Source: Tumebacillus sp. BK434 (GTDB lineage: Bacteria > Bacillota > Bacilli > Tumebacillales > Tumebacillaceae). Taken from it: a stretch of DNA of 64,000 nt. This document shows, piece after piece, positions 17,172 to 25,225 of this stretch. The position numbers were made by a program, and so were the translations under genes. Positions within the stretch are counted from its first letter, which is position 1. The number at the start of each line of letters is the position of its first letter. The stretch spans positions 219,689 through 283,688 of the forward strand of contig NZ_SLXS01000003.1 in assembly GCF_004340785.1 (NCBI RefSeq). The letters are read 5' to 3'. The notes beneath the pieces are model-generated. The model saw only the letters and a list, made by a program, of their open reading frames with translations, was not told the DNA's origin and made no database searches.

Positions 17172-18350
17172 TTATACCAGTTCGAACACGCCTGCTGCTC
17201 CCATGCCGCCGCCGATGCACATCGACACGACACCGTAGCGCCCGCCACGGCGGCGCAGTTCGCTTAAGATCGAAACGGTCAGCTTGGTGCCGGTGCAGCC
17301 CAGCGGGTGGCCGAGCGCGATCGCACCGCCGTTGACATTGACTTTCTCCGGGTCGAGACCCAGCTGCTGGGTCACATAGAACGCCTGGGAAGCAAACGCC
17401 TCGTTGATCTCAAACAGGTCGATGTCGTCGATCGACAGGCCGGCCAGCTTCAGCGCTTTTGGAATCGCCACGACCGGACCGACGCCCATGATGTCCGGGT
17501 CGACCCCGCCCACAGCGAAGGAGCGGAACACGGCGAGCGGCTGAGCGCCGATCTGCGCCGCTTTTTCAGCAGACATCAGCACGGTCGCCGCCGCGCCGTC
17601 AGACGTTTGCGACGAGTTGCCGGCGGTGACGGAGCCTTGCACGTGGAACGCCGGGCGGAGTTTGCCGAGCACTTCCAGCGTGGTGTCGGGGCGCACGCCT
17701 TCGTCGGTGTCAAAGATGAACTCCGACACTTTCTGCTTGTTGTTCGCGTCGACCGTCACGTTGCGCACGGTGACCGGAACGATCTCGTCTTTGAATTTGC
17801 CCGCTGCGATCGCCGCCGCGGCGCGCTGGTGCGAGCGGACGGCAAATTCGTCCTGCTGTGCACGGGTGATGCCGAAGCGCTGCGCCACTTGCTCGGCGGT
17901 GTGGCCCATGCTCATGTACACTTCCGGCATGTTGTCGACCAGCCACGGGTTCGGAGCCAACTTGTAGCCGACCATCGGCACCATCGACATGCTCTCCACG
18001 CCGCCTGCGACCACCACGTCAGCTGCGCCGAGCATGATGTTCTGCGCGCCGAGGGCGATCGTCTGCAGACCGGACGAGCAGAAACGGTTGACCGTCATGC
18101 CCGATACGTTGGTCGGGAGCCCGGCGCGCATCGCGACGATGCGGCCGAGGTTCATCCCTTGTTCACCTTCCGGGATTGCACACCCGATGATGACGTCTTC
18201 AATCTCTTTCGGGTCGAGCCCGCCGACCCGGTTGATCGCTTCCTGCACGACCAGACCGCCAAGGTCTTCCGGGCGCGTGTTTGTAAGCGACCCTTTATGT
18301 GAGCGGCCTACAGCCGTTCTGACTCCCGATACGATCACTGCTTCACGCAT
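17172..18350 (-). CDS. fadA: Acetyl-CoA C-acyltransferase (3-ketoacyl-CoA thiolase)
   Basis: A 392-residue thiolase that cleaves 3-ketoacyl-CoA with CoA in the last beta-oxidation step. Nucleophilic Cys in [16 protein letters not shown] (about 87-102), His in [15 protein letters not shown] (about 340-354) and the C-terminal Cys in [10 protein letters not shown]. Start ATG behind GAGGAGGG. The spacing of 36 bases from fadN and 26 bases to fadE indicates one transcript. A biosynthetic acetoacetyl-CoA thiolase would look similar; the context decides for degradation. Confidence 0.94.
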   Translation of the reverse strand: MREAVIVSGVRTAVGRSHKGSLTNTRPEDLGGLVVQEAINRVGGLDPKEIEDVIIGCAIPEGEQGMNLGRIVAMRAGLPTNVSGMTVNRFCSSGLQTIALGAQNIMLGAADVVVAGGVESMSMVPMVGYKLAPNPWLVDNMPEVYMSMGHTAEQVAQRFGITRAQQDEFAVRSHQRAAAAIAAGKFKDEIVPVTVRNVTVDANNKQKVSEFIFDTDEGVRPDTTLEVLGKLRPAFHVQGSVTAGNSSQTSDGAAATVLMSAEKAAQIGAQPLAVFRSFAVGGVDPDIMGVGPVVAIPKALKLAGLSIDDIDLFEINEAFASQAFYVTQQLGLDPEKVNVNGGAIALGHPLGCTGTKLTVSILSELRRRGGRYGVVSMCIGGGMGAAGVFELV

Positions 18351-18386
18351 TCTGGGTTCCCTCCTCTATCCAATCATCCCCGCGAA

Positions 18387-20726
18387 CTAGTTGCGGAGCG
18401 GTTTGCCTTTGGTCAGCATGTGCTGCATGCGCTGCTGTGTGAGCGGTTCGCCGCACAGGGACAGGAACGCTTCACGCTCGAGATCGAGCAGGTATTGTTC
18501 TGTCACCTCGGTGCCCGCTGCGATGCGTCCGCCGGAGAGCACGGTCGCGATTTTTTCTGCGATCTTCACATCATGCGCCGATGCATAGCCGCTCAACTGC
18601 AGCTGTTTCGCGCCCAGCTTCAGCACGGAGAAGCCCGCTTCGCCGACGACTTTGATCTTCTTCTGCACCGGCGCGCGGTAGTTCTCCGCCATCGCCAGCA
18701 CCGATTGTTTCGCATCGTACAGCAGGTAGTCGTTGTTGACCGTCATCTCATCCGACTTGCGGAAGTAGCCGAGCTCCTGGCCTTCGCGGAACGAGGTGGA
18801 GACTTTCGCCATCGCGATCGTTTCGAACGCGCGGTTGACCATCGGCTGCAGGTCGGTGCCCGGCGCTGCGTTTTCGATGTTGCGCAGCAGCAGCTCCTTG
18901 TTGCCGCCGCCGCCCGGAAGCAGGCCGACGCCGACTTCGACGAGGCCAAAATAGGACTCGGCCGCGCCTTGGATCTTGTCGGCCGGGAAGCAGACTTCCG
19001 CGCCGCCGCCGAGCGTCATCGAGAACGGAGCCGCCACGACCGGCTTGTCGAGGTATTTCAGCGCCATCGTCGCATTTTGGAACTGGCGCACGATCAGATC
19101 GATCTCTTCCCAGTTGTCGTCTTGCGCTTCCATCAGGATCATCATCAGGTTCGCGCCGACGCAGAAGTTTTTCGCCTGGTTGCCGATCACCAGGCCCTTG
19201 TAGTTCTTGGAGACCTCTTCTGCCGCGTAGAACATCATCTGGATGATGTCCGCGCCGATCGCCTGGTTCAGGGAGTGGAACTCCAGTGCGGCCACGCCGT
19301 CGCCGAGGTCGATCAGCGAAGCGCCGGTGTTTTTCTTAATCACTTTGTTCTGCTCTTTCAGAGCGGCCAGCGAGATGATCTCTTTCTTCTCTTCGATGCC
19401 TTGGAAGTCGCCGTGCAAAGTGTAGAACGACTTGTGGCCGGCCGCTTCTTCATAGAAAGATTTCTTGCCGGATGCGAGCAGGTTCTTCACCCAAGCCGGG
19501 ACGGTATCGCCTTCCGCCTCCATGCGCTCCACCGATTTTGCCACGCCGAGCAGGTCCCACGTTTCGAACGGGCCGGTTTCCCAGTTGAAGCCCCATTTCA
19601 GCGCTTTGTCGATGTTCACGATGTCGTCGGCGATCTCTTCGGCGCGCTCTGCGGTGTAGAGCAAGGTGCGCTTCAGGACGCTCCAGAGGAACTCGGAGGC
19701 CGCGTCTTTGCCGTAGACGAGGGCGCGGACTTTGTCCTTCAAAGTCTTTTGCAGTTTCGCCGCTTCCAGTGAAGCCGATTTCAGCTTCTGGCGCGGGCGG
19801 TATTCGAGCGTCTCGTAGTCGAGCGCGAGGATTTCTTTGCCTTCTTTTTTGAAGAAGCCTTGCTTCGTTTTTTGGCCGAGCATGCCGCGTTCGACCATCT
19901 GCTGCAGGAAGTCCGGGATGACGAACGTCGCTTGTTCCGCAACGTCTGTCACCGAGTCGTGGCAGTTGTTCGCCACGTGCACGAACGTGTCGAGGCCGAC
20001 GACGTCGAGGGTGCGGAACGTGGCAGATTTCGGGCGGCCGATCACCGGACCGGTCAGCGCATCGACTTCATCGACGCCAAGGCCGCGCTTGATCATCTCC
20101 TGCACGGTGACCATCAGGCCGTACGTGCCGATGCGGTTGGCGATGAAGTTGACGGTGTCTTTCGCAAACACGACGCCTTTGCCGAGACGCTTTTCGGCAA
20201 ACGCTGCCATGAAATCGAGCACGTCTTGCTTCGTGTCCGGGCCCGGGATGATCTCGAGCAGTTTCATGTAGCGCGGCGGGTTGAAGAAGTGCGTGCCGAG
20301 GAAGTGTTCGCGGAACGCCTGGCTTCTGCCTTCGACCATCGCGGCGATCGACAGGCCGGACGTGTTCGAGGACACGATCGTGCCCGGGCGAACGACTCCT
20401 TCCAGCTTTTCGAACAGGCTTTGTTTGATCGCGAGGTTCTCGACGACAACTTCGATGATCCAGTCGACGTCCGCCAGGCGATGCAAGTCGTCTTCCAGGT
20501 TGCCCACCTCAATCAAGGCGAGGTTGTGCGGGCTATAGAGTGCAGCCGGCTTTTGCTTCAGCAAGCCGTCGCGGCCGCGTTTTGCGAGTGCGTTACGGTC
20601 TTCTGCCCCTTGGGGCACGATGTCGAGGAGCAGGCTCGGCACCCCTACGTTGGCCAGATGTGCTGCGATCCCTGCGCCCATGACGCCGGAGCCGATCACG
20701 GCCACCTTGCGAATCTTACGTTCCAT
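18387..20726 (-). CDS. fadN: 3-hydroxyacyl-CoA dehydrogenase / enoyl-CoA hydratase (FadN)
   Basis: A 779-residue bifunctional beta-oxidation enzyme. The N-terminal Rossmann domain (IGSGVMGAGIAAHLANVG, about 11-28) and 3HCDH domains are followed by a C-terminal enoyl-CoA hydratase (crotonase) domain from about residue 460 (NQAKNFCVGANL; VGVGLLPGGGGNKE). This order, dehydrogenase first, is the Bacillus FadN arrangement, opposite to E. coli FadB. Start ATG behind AAGGAGG. It heads the operon; two palindromes upstream suggest TetR-type repression. Confidence 0.94.
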   Translation of the reverse strand: MERKIRKVAVIGSGVMGAGIAAHLANVGVPSLLLDIVPQGAEDRNALAKRGRDGLLKQKPAALYSPHNLALIEVGNLEDDLHRLADVDWIIEVVVENLAIKQSLFEKLEGVVRPGTIVSSNTSGLSIAAMVEGRSQAFREHFLGTHFFNPPRYMKLLEIIPGPDTKQDVLDFMAAFAEKRLGKGVVFAKDTVNFIANRIGTYGLMVTVQEMIKRGLGVDEVDALTGPVIGRPKSATFRTLDVVGLDTFVHVANNCHDSVTDVAEQATFVIPDFLQQMVERGMLGQKTKQGFFKKEGKEILALDYETLEYRPRQKLKSASLEAAKLQKTLKDKVRALVYGKDAASEFLWSVLKRTLLYTAERAEEIADDIVNIDKALKWGFNWETGPFETWDLLGVAKSVERMEAEGDTVPAWVKNLLASGKKSFYEEAAGHKSFYTLHGDFQGIEEKKEIISLAALKEQNKVIKKNTGASLIDLGDGVAALEFHSLNQAIGADIIQMMFYAAEEVSKNYKGLVIGNQAKNFCVGANLMMILMEAQDDNWEEIDLIVRQFQNATMALKYLDKPVVAAPFSMTLGGGAEVCFPADKIQGAAESYFGLVEVGVGLLPGGGGNKELLLRNIENAAPGTDLQPMVNRAFETIAMAKVSTSFREGQELGYFRKSDEMTVNNDYLLYDAKQSVLAMAENYRAPVQKKIKVVGEAGFSVLKLGAKQLQLSGYASAHDVKIAEKIATVLSGGRIAAGTEVTEQYLLDLEREAFLSLCGEPLTQQRMQHMLTKGKPLRN

Positions 20727-20820
20727 CTTCCATGCCTCCTTCGTCTCGTCCGTTGCTTCTTATAGAAATGTATGGATCGGACGCTGCAATTATCTCTGTT
20801 CGCAGAGCGTTTCCTCGCTC

Positions 20821-20836
20821 CCGACCAAACGGTCGG
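20821..20836. promoter_or_regulatory. Predicted TetR-type operator upstream of the fad operon
   Basis: CCGACC-AAAC-GGTCGG, perfect 6-bp arms, 95 bases upstream of the fadN start and followed by a further TCGGTC-like stretch. It is similar to sites at 5267-5288 and 22668-22677. Confidence 0.6.
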
Positions 20837-20870
20837 TCGAACCGAGACAAAAAAATTTAAGCAATCAAAA

Positions 20871-20886
20871 TTGACTGTTCAGTCAA
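20871..20886. promoter_or_regulatory. Second palindrome in the fadN upstream region
   Basis: TTGACTG-TT-CAGTCAA with perfect 7-bp arms. On the minus strand TTGACT could also be a -35 box, so a bound repressor would block the fadN promoter. It differs in sequence from the CCGACC-type operator, so a second regulator is possible. The 20727-21069 gap holds these sites and no gene. Confidence 0.5.
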
Positions 20887-21069
20887 AACTCTCTTTGATC
20901 TTATTCTATTCCATCTTGCGAAATCCTTCTACCCCCAAAGTGATATTTCCGGCGGGAAATTTTCGCTAATTCCGAAAGTTTTTGCAGTACTAGGTTTATA
21001 GACTTCCAATGCTGGCAAATCTGGTGAACAGGAAATCAAAAATTCGAATGTTGAACGGAGGTCACAATC

Positions 21070-21807
21070 ATGATGAACAGGAATCGCACGATGATCGCAA
21101 TGGTGATGAGTCTCATTTTCTACTTCACAATGATGATCAGCCCGGTAGCTGCCGGATATGAACCGCCGGTTTTCGCGGTGGCGACCGATAAGGATGGACA
21201 GACGGTGGTCTACGGCCCGCCGATCCCGAAACTTCCGCCGCTCGCTTCCCGCTCCGGCTCGAACATGTTGAAAGATGTGCTCACCTTGACCCCGAAGACG
21301 CTGGCCTATACGGTCAAGTCAGGAGATTCGCTGTATGAGATCGCCAGAGTGTTCGGCACCTCGACCAAAGAGCTGTCCAGTTTGAATGATATTGAGAATC
21401 CGAATCTTCTGTCGGTTGGCCAGGAGCTGCAAGTTCCGAACGTAGCCAACGAAGCGATCGCGACCGACTATACGATCAAGCAAGTGCTCAACGCCGACCT
21501 GACCGCCTACACGGCCGGACCGGAGTCGACCGGCAAAGCGCCGGGCCACCCGGCGTACGGCATCACCGCCAGCGGCAAGTACGTCAAAGACCAGCATACG
21601 ATCGCCACCGACCCGTCTGTCATCCCGCTCGGCACCAAAGTCTATATTGAAGGAATCGGCATCCGCACCGCCGAAGACACCGGCGGCGCAATCATCGGCA
21701 ACCGCATCGACGTCTACATGAGCGACCTGTCTGCCGCCATCCAATTCGGCGTCAAACGCAACATCAAAGTCTACATCCTCGAAGACACCGAAGCAGCCTC
21801 CGCATAA
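21070..21807 (+). CDS. Secreted LysM and 3D-domain cell-wall protein
   Basis: A 245-residue exported protein. Signal peptide about 1-28; one LysM peptidoglycan-binding domain (about 77-120; [19 protein letters not shown]); C-terminal 3D domain (about 140-240) with conserved Asp residues ([41 protein letters not shown]), the double-psi barrel of MltA/Sps-type lytic transglycosylases and YocH/YabE. It is likely an autolysin or muralytic enzyme acting on peptidoglycan. Start ATG behind CGGAGG. A hairpin terminator follows. Confidence 0.88.
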   Translation: MMNRNRTMIAMVMSLIFYFTMMISPVAAGYEPPVFAVATDKDGQTVVYGPPIPKLPPLASRSGSNMLKDVLTLTPKTLAYTVKSGDSLYEIARVFGTSTKELSSLNDIENPNLLSVGQELQVPNVANEAIATDYTIKQVLNADLTAYTAGPESTGKAPGHPAYGITASGKYVKDQHTIATDPSVIPLGTKVYIEGIGIRTAEDTGGAIIGNRIDVYMSDLSAAIQFGVKRNIKVYILEDTEAASA

Positions 21808-21816
21808 CGCACACTC

Positions 21817-21854
21817 AGGCGAAGGGATACGCGCGCATCCCTCCGCCTTTTTGG
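21817..21854 (+). terminator. Terminator of the LysM/3D gene
   Basis: AGGCG..AGGGAT / ATCCCT.CGCCT stem followed by TTTTT. Confidence 0.85.
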
Positions 21855-21890
21855 CATGAATCTATGAAAGCCTCAGGCAATGCCCGTCAG

Positions 21891-22020
21891 AGCGCGACCC
21901 TTTTGCTCGTGAGGACACGTTTCCCGTTAGAATGAATCCTGCATGTCACAAAAATGTCCTTCAGACTGCGATCTTTTGTACGTAGGACACGTTTCCCTTT
22001 GGAAAAATATCCTTTGCATA
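21891..22020. repeat. Imperfect direct repeat, period about 74 bp, two copies
   Basis: Copies at about 21891-21946 and 21965-22020 share an identical AGGACACGTTTCCC core, flanked by related sequence (GCGACCCTTTTG / GCGATCTTTTG before, AATCCTGCAT / TATCCTTTGCAT after). It lies between the LysM/3D terminator and a convergent hypothetical gene, with no open frame of its own. Confidence 0.6.
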
Positions 22021-22079
22021 CTCGTAGATCTTATTTGTTAGGTTGCCGCTTTGGCGTTCGACAATTTCCTAGGAAATAT

Positions 22080-22568
22080 TTAGGGAGATGGTGTCGATTC
22101 GACGCGTACCGCAAACAGGTCGTGGGTGAGGACGCGGATGCGGTCCTGCGGGTGCAGGCCTTGGAGGAGTTTGCCCGGAAAGTAGTAGCGGGAGGGTTGC
22201 CCGGCTACGTTGAGCGTCACATGGTAGAGCTGGCCGATATACGGAAGGCGCACATGTCGCACCTCTTCGATCGTGCCGGTGATCAATTCCATCTCCTCCG
22301 ATTTTTCCAAAAAGTGCAAACATGCGTTATAGTACATGGCGACCAGCATCGTGTTCGCATACGCGGAAAGCCCAAATAGAAACGTTGCCAGCCCCGCGAT
22401 GCCGAGCAGCGATGCGGCCAGCCAATTCATCTCAGTGCCCGTTGCCGTCTTCCAGATCATCACAGCAGCGACAGCCAGCACGACAACCCCCGACCCGAAC
22501 ACGACACGTTTGACGCGGTCGCGTTTCGCTTGCCATTCGACAGCCCGGCGTTTCATGTCACGGATCAA
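22080..22568 (-). CDS. Membrane protein of unknown function
   Basis: A 162-residue protein starting at TTG behind GAGAGGTG. A basic N-terminal helix (1-22) is followed by two membrane helices (about 22-40 and 48-70) and a soluble C-terminal beta-rich domain (about 85-162; MELITGTIEEVRHV, GQLYHVTLNVAGQPSRYYFP), which looks like a small barrel of the NfeD/OB type. That fold is a guess. Single gene, convergent with the LysM/3D gene. Confidence 0.7.
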   Translation of the reverse strand: MIRDMKRRAVEWQAKRDRVKRVVFGSGVVVLAVAAVMIWKTATGTEMNWLAASLLGIAGLATFLFGLSAYANTMLVAMYYNACLHFLEKSEEMELITGTIEEVRHVRLPYIGQLYHVTLNVAGQPSRYYFPGKLLQGLHPQDRIRVLTHDLFAVRVESTPSP

Positions 22569-22667
22569 GTGCGTTCACCTCTCTCTATGCCCATATCACT
22601 TCTCCATTATGACACGAACCACGCCGCTTTTCCGTGCAAAAATCTTGCCAGCCGCCGAAACTTGACC

Positions 22668-22677
22668 GACCGGTCGT
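22668..22677. promoter_or_regulatory. Predicted TetR-type operator upstream of the thioesterase
   Basis: CGACCGGTCG, a perfect 10-bp palindrome inside the longer imperfect GACCGACCGGTCGTTC, 38 bases upstream of the thioesterase start. It matches the CCGACC/GGTCGG arms of the fad operator. Confidence 0.6.
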
Positions 22678-22714
22678 TCGAATTATAAGATGGAAAGACA
22701 AGAGGAGGTTGTCG

Positions 22715-23173
22715 ATGATGGACCTGGAAGTATTGTCGAAGTTCCGTTTTGTTTCGCCGGCCAAAGTGCGCTTTGCCGAAACGGATGCGAACGGACATAT
22801 GAACCACGTGTCGGTGGTGATCTACATGGAGCAGGCGCGGACCGACTATATGACCGCGCTCGGGCTGTTCAATCCGGAAGAGATGGCGCGGGCAGGCAAA
22901 ACGTTCGTCCTGGCCCGCCAAGCGGTCGACTACAAATCGCAAGCCTATTTCAATGACACGGTCGACACGTACGCCCGTGTGTCGCGCTACGGCAACTCGT
23001 CGCTCGACATCGATTATGTGCTGATCAATCGTGCCACCCGCGCGATCGTCGCCGTCGCGACCAGCACCGTGGTCTATTTTGATGCCCGCGCACAAAAAAG
23101 CATCCCGCTGCCGAGCGACCTGCAAGCTCGCGTCGAACAACTGGATGCTTCCTTCCCTCCGATCACGCTGTAA
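22715..23173 (+). CDS. Acyl-CoA thioesterase (4-hydroxybenzoyl-CoA thioesterase/YbgC type hotdog fold)
   Basis: A 152-residue hotdog-fold protein. The family active-site stretch RFAETDANGHMNHVSVVIYMEQART (Asp and His of the D-x-x-GH-N motif, about 19-44) is clear. It hydrolyses acyl-CoA thioesters; chain length is unknown. Start ATG at 22715 behind AGAGGAGG. The upstream palindrome resembling that of the fad operon suggests co-regulation with fatty-acid breakdown. Confidence 0.85.
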   Translation: MMDLEVLSKFRFVSPAKVRFAETDANGHMNHVSVVIYMEQARTDYMTALGLFNPEEMARAGKTFVLARQAVDYKSQAYFNDTVDTYARVSRYGNSSLDIDYVLINRATRAIVAVATSTVVYFDARAQKSIPLPSDLQARVEQLDASFPPITL

Positions 23174-23210
23174 AGCGGATCGGAGTTTATTCTATCGGGA
23201 ATCGGAAAAA

Positions 23211-23246
23211 GAAAAAGCCCCTTTCGGCATCGTTCGCGAAAGGGAC
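23211..23246 (-). terminator. Terminator of speH
   Basis: On the minus strand CCCTTTCG / CGAAAGGG with a GCTTTTTC tail. It sits between the convergent thioesterase and speH genes and may stop both. Confidence 0.75.
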
Positions 23247-23283
23247 CACCTCCAATTTGGGGCTTCAACCCAACCGTTTTTTG

Positions 23284-23661
23284 TTACTTAAGTACTTCGA
23301 TCGGACCTTCCATACCGCGCTTCAGCATTTTGTCAAAAATGCGCTCCGGCTTGAAAATCTCCAACAGGTAGTCGATCGCAACTTGAGGATCCACAGTATC
23401 ACCACAGGTGTAACAATCCAACGCAGCAAAACCTTTTTCCGGATACGTATGAATCGACAGATGAGATTCGGACAACAATACGAGCACAGTTGCGCCTTGC
23501 GGATCGAACTGTTTGTACTGCACCGAAAGAACGGTCGCGCCGCTCTTCTCAGCTGCTTCCACCATACGATCTTTCAAAAATTCGCCATCGTTCAGGATGT
23601 CAAAATTTACACCCCATGTGTCAACTGCAACGTGTCTGCCGAAAGTAGAATATTCTTCCAT
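23284..23661 (-). CDS. speH: S-adenosylmethionine decarboxylase proenzyme
   Basis: A 125-residue pyruvoyl enzyme of polyamine (spermidine) synthesis, removing the carboxyl group of S-adenosylmethionine. The self-cleavage site is visible as SESHLSIHTYPE (Ser forms the pyruvoyl group, about 63-74), and ALDCYTCGD carries the catalytic Cys. Length matches the bacterial SpeH class 1b. Start ATG. No other spermidine gene is adjacent. An inverted repeat (AACAAT-N9-ATTGTT, 23686-23706) lies just upstream. Confidence 0.95.
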   Translation of the reverse strand: MEEYSTFGRHVAVDTWGVNFDILNDGEFLKDRMVEAAEKSGATVLSVQYKQFDPQGATVLVLLSESHLSIHTYPEKGFAALDCYTCGDTVDPQVAIDYLLEIFKPERIFDKMLKRGMEGPIEVLK

Positions 23662-23685
23662 CTACTTCGTCCCCCTTCCCTATCA

Positions 23686-23706
23686 AACAATAGTTCGGTC
23701 ATTGTT
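23686..23706. promoter_or_regulatory. Inverted repeat upstream of speH
   Basis: AACAAT, 9 bases, ATTGTT, ending 25 bases before the speH start. It could be an operator or an RNA hairpin in the leader; not recognised. Confidence 0.35.
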
Positions 23707-23748
23707 CGCTAGGACCTGCGTCATTCACTACAGGGGGAGGTTAGTCCG

Positions 23749-24066
23749 ATGAGGTCCCAACCCTTTCAAGTGAATCCTGGTTCCTATTGTTTATTTGACT
23801 CAACAGCAAAGAGAATATCATGTTTCACGATGAACTTCAATAGGATTCGCCTAAGTTTTTTGATACAGCTGAATCTATTTTTTAGGGTGGCTGTATGTTT
23901 ATGGTGCTTTGTCGGTTTTTGGCGAATAATTATACATTCTGTTGAAAGGTACATTGCAAGATTTCACGGCTATCATATGTACGGATCGCTTGTTTTGACT
24001 GTGTTTTGGACAAATTGTTACGAAATTTTTACCTTTGGGATATGCATGCGCCTTCTGTGGAGATAA
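23749..24066 (+). CDS. Doubtful AT-rich open frame with membrane segments
   Basis: A possible 105-residue product with ATG behind GGGGGAGG at good spacing (23732-23738). It has two hydrophobic stretches (about 36-62 and 78-102), several Cys and Trp, and much Phe/Ile. The stretch is far more AT-rich than the rest of the window, codon choice is unlike the neighbours, and I know no relative. It may be foreign DNA or simply a non-coding promoter region. No other gene fits in the 23662-24110 gap. Confidence 0.25.
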   Translation: MRSQPFQVNPGSYCLFDSTAKRISCFTMNFNRIRLSFLIQLNLFFRVAVCLWCFVGFWRIIIHSVERYIARFHGYHMYGSLVLTVFWTNCYEIFTFGICMRLLWR

Positions 24067-24110
24067 TACGGAGGAAAATGAGCCACACGATGACAAAGGA
24101 GGAGTTTAGC

Positions 24111-24374
24111 GTGGAACATGTGACTCCGAACAGCGGGGAAATTGAGCAATCGGTCGATGCGTTCTGCCAATACATCTGGGATCATTACGAGGAGAATCCG
24201 GGTATTTTGCCTTGTGAAGTGACCCTGAACAATGTTGGCACCGGCATCTTTGCCAAAGCGGATGAAGAAGGGCTGTATTTTGAAGCGAACGGCGAAGAGT
24301 TTGACATGGAAGAGTTCTTTATGATGAACAATCTGCGTTCTGACACGCTGGGGTTGAAACCGCATTCTTCATAA
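24111..24374 (+). CDS. Hypothetical acidic protein
   Basis: An 87-residue acidic protein. I chose GTG at 24111 because AAAGGAGGAG (24095-24104) sits at ideal distance; ATG codons at 24078 and 24090 are in frame, and the first has GGAGG only 3 bases away. The sequence EVTLNNVGTGIFAKADEEGLYFEANGEEFD (split around GIFAKADEEG) looks like a small beta-rich domain, followed by an acidic Met-rich helix. No membrane segment, no family recognised. A hairpin terminator follows. Confidence 0.7.
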   Translation: MEHVTPNSGEIEQSVDAFCQYIWDHYEENPGILPCEVTLNNVGTGIFAKADEEGLYFEANGEEFDMEEFFMMNNLRSDTLGLKPHSS

Positions 24375-24378
24375 AAAG

Positions 24379-24411
24379 AGGCAGTCTCCGGAGCGGAGGC
24401 TGCCTGTTTTC
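24379..24411. terminator. Bidirectional terminator
   Basis: AGGCAG.CTCCG / CGGAG.CTGCCT stem between convergent genes, followed by GTTTTC. Confidence 0.8.
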
Positions 24412-24422
24412 ATTTGATGAGG

Positions 24423-25184
24423 TTAGCTGCGGTCGACCGCGAGGCGGTTCAGCTTCATGAACAGTGTCGGTCCGGCCGCTTTGACCGTTTCGATCAGTTC
24501 GTCGGTGATCTCAGTGCCTTGGGCGGCCAGCAGTTCTCCGGTGTCGGTGACGAGGTCGCCGCTGAGTACCTTGCCGGCGAGATAGCTGGGTACGGCTGCA
24601 GGCGGCGCGGGCGATTCTGCGGTTGCGGCCGTCTCCGCAGCAACGTCAGCGTCCGCGACCAGGGTGAGCGCAGCAGGCGCTGTTGCCTGTTCTTCGAGAG
24701 TTGAGGTGATCTCCGCTTCGTCGCGGATGACGATCACGTCGCGGCCGAATGTCATGATGTTAGCCCGGCGGAAGTATTTGACTGCAGACGGGTTGCCCTG
24801 CTCGACGAAGGAGCAGGCGGTGATGTCGCCCGTTTCTACCTCAACATAATATTCATCGACGGTGCCGAGCAGTTGCCCTTTGCGTGACAGGACGCGGGTG
24901 CCGATGACGCCGTAGCCGCGGAGGACGAGCTCGCGGGCGCCTTCGATCTGGGCGAGTTCCTGGATCGAGGCGGGCGATTCGACGGTCACGGCAAAATCTC
25001 CCACGCCGATGACGTTGGAGTAGGGCAATGCGTAGATACTGACGGCGATGCTGTCATTTTCAACGAGGAAAAGAAAGACTTTCCCGGTCTCAGGCTGAAG
25101 GATCAGCTGTCTGACCGTCCCGATCTGTGCGCCGTCGATGAGGCTGAAGATGGGCAGGCCTTGGATTTCGATGCTTTTTTTCAT
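24423..25184 (-). CDS. PRC-barrel domain protein
   Basis: A 253-residue protein with two PRC-barrel domains. The first (about 6-80; GLPIFSLIDGAQIGTVRQLIL) and second (about 88-155; GYGVIGTRVLSRKGQLLGTV) both show the characteristic G-x-x-hydrophobic-G-x-V pattern. An Ala/Pro-rich linker (about 170-205) leads to a C-terminal part (YLAGKVLSGDLVTDTGELLAAQGTEIT; split here at VLSGDLVTD). PRC barrels occur in RNA-processing and sporulation proteins (YlmC/YrrD type). It resembles YrrD. Start ATG behind AAGGAGCG. The next upstream gene lies 41 bases away on the same strand. Confidence 0.82.
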   Translation of the reverse strand: MKKSIEIQGLPIFSLIDGAQIGTVRQLILQPETGKVFLFLVENDSIAVSIYALPYSNVIGVGDFAVTVESPASIQELAQIEGARELVLRGYGVIGTRVLSRKGQLLGTVDEYYVEVETGDITACSFVEQGNPSAVKYFRRANIMTFGRDVIVIRDEAEITSTLEEQATAPAALTLVADADVAAETAATAESPAPPAAVPSYLAGKVLSGDLVTDTGELLAAQGTEITDELIETVKAAGPTLFMKLNRLAVDRS

Positions 25185-25225
25185 TGTGGATACGCTCCTT
25201 GCTAGGTAGATCGGATCAGTATGTA

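Noticed and set aside
15391-17238. 615-codon plus-strand frame opposite fadE
   Set aside because: Shadow of the acyl-CoA dehydrogenase; no ribosome binding site and atypical composition.
21000-21069. c-di-AMP (ydaO) riboswitch upstream of the LysM/3D gene
   Set aside because: Wall hydrolase genes often have one, but the short leader here shows none of its conserved segments.
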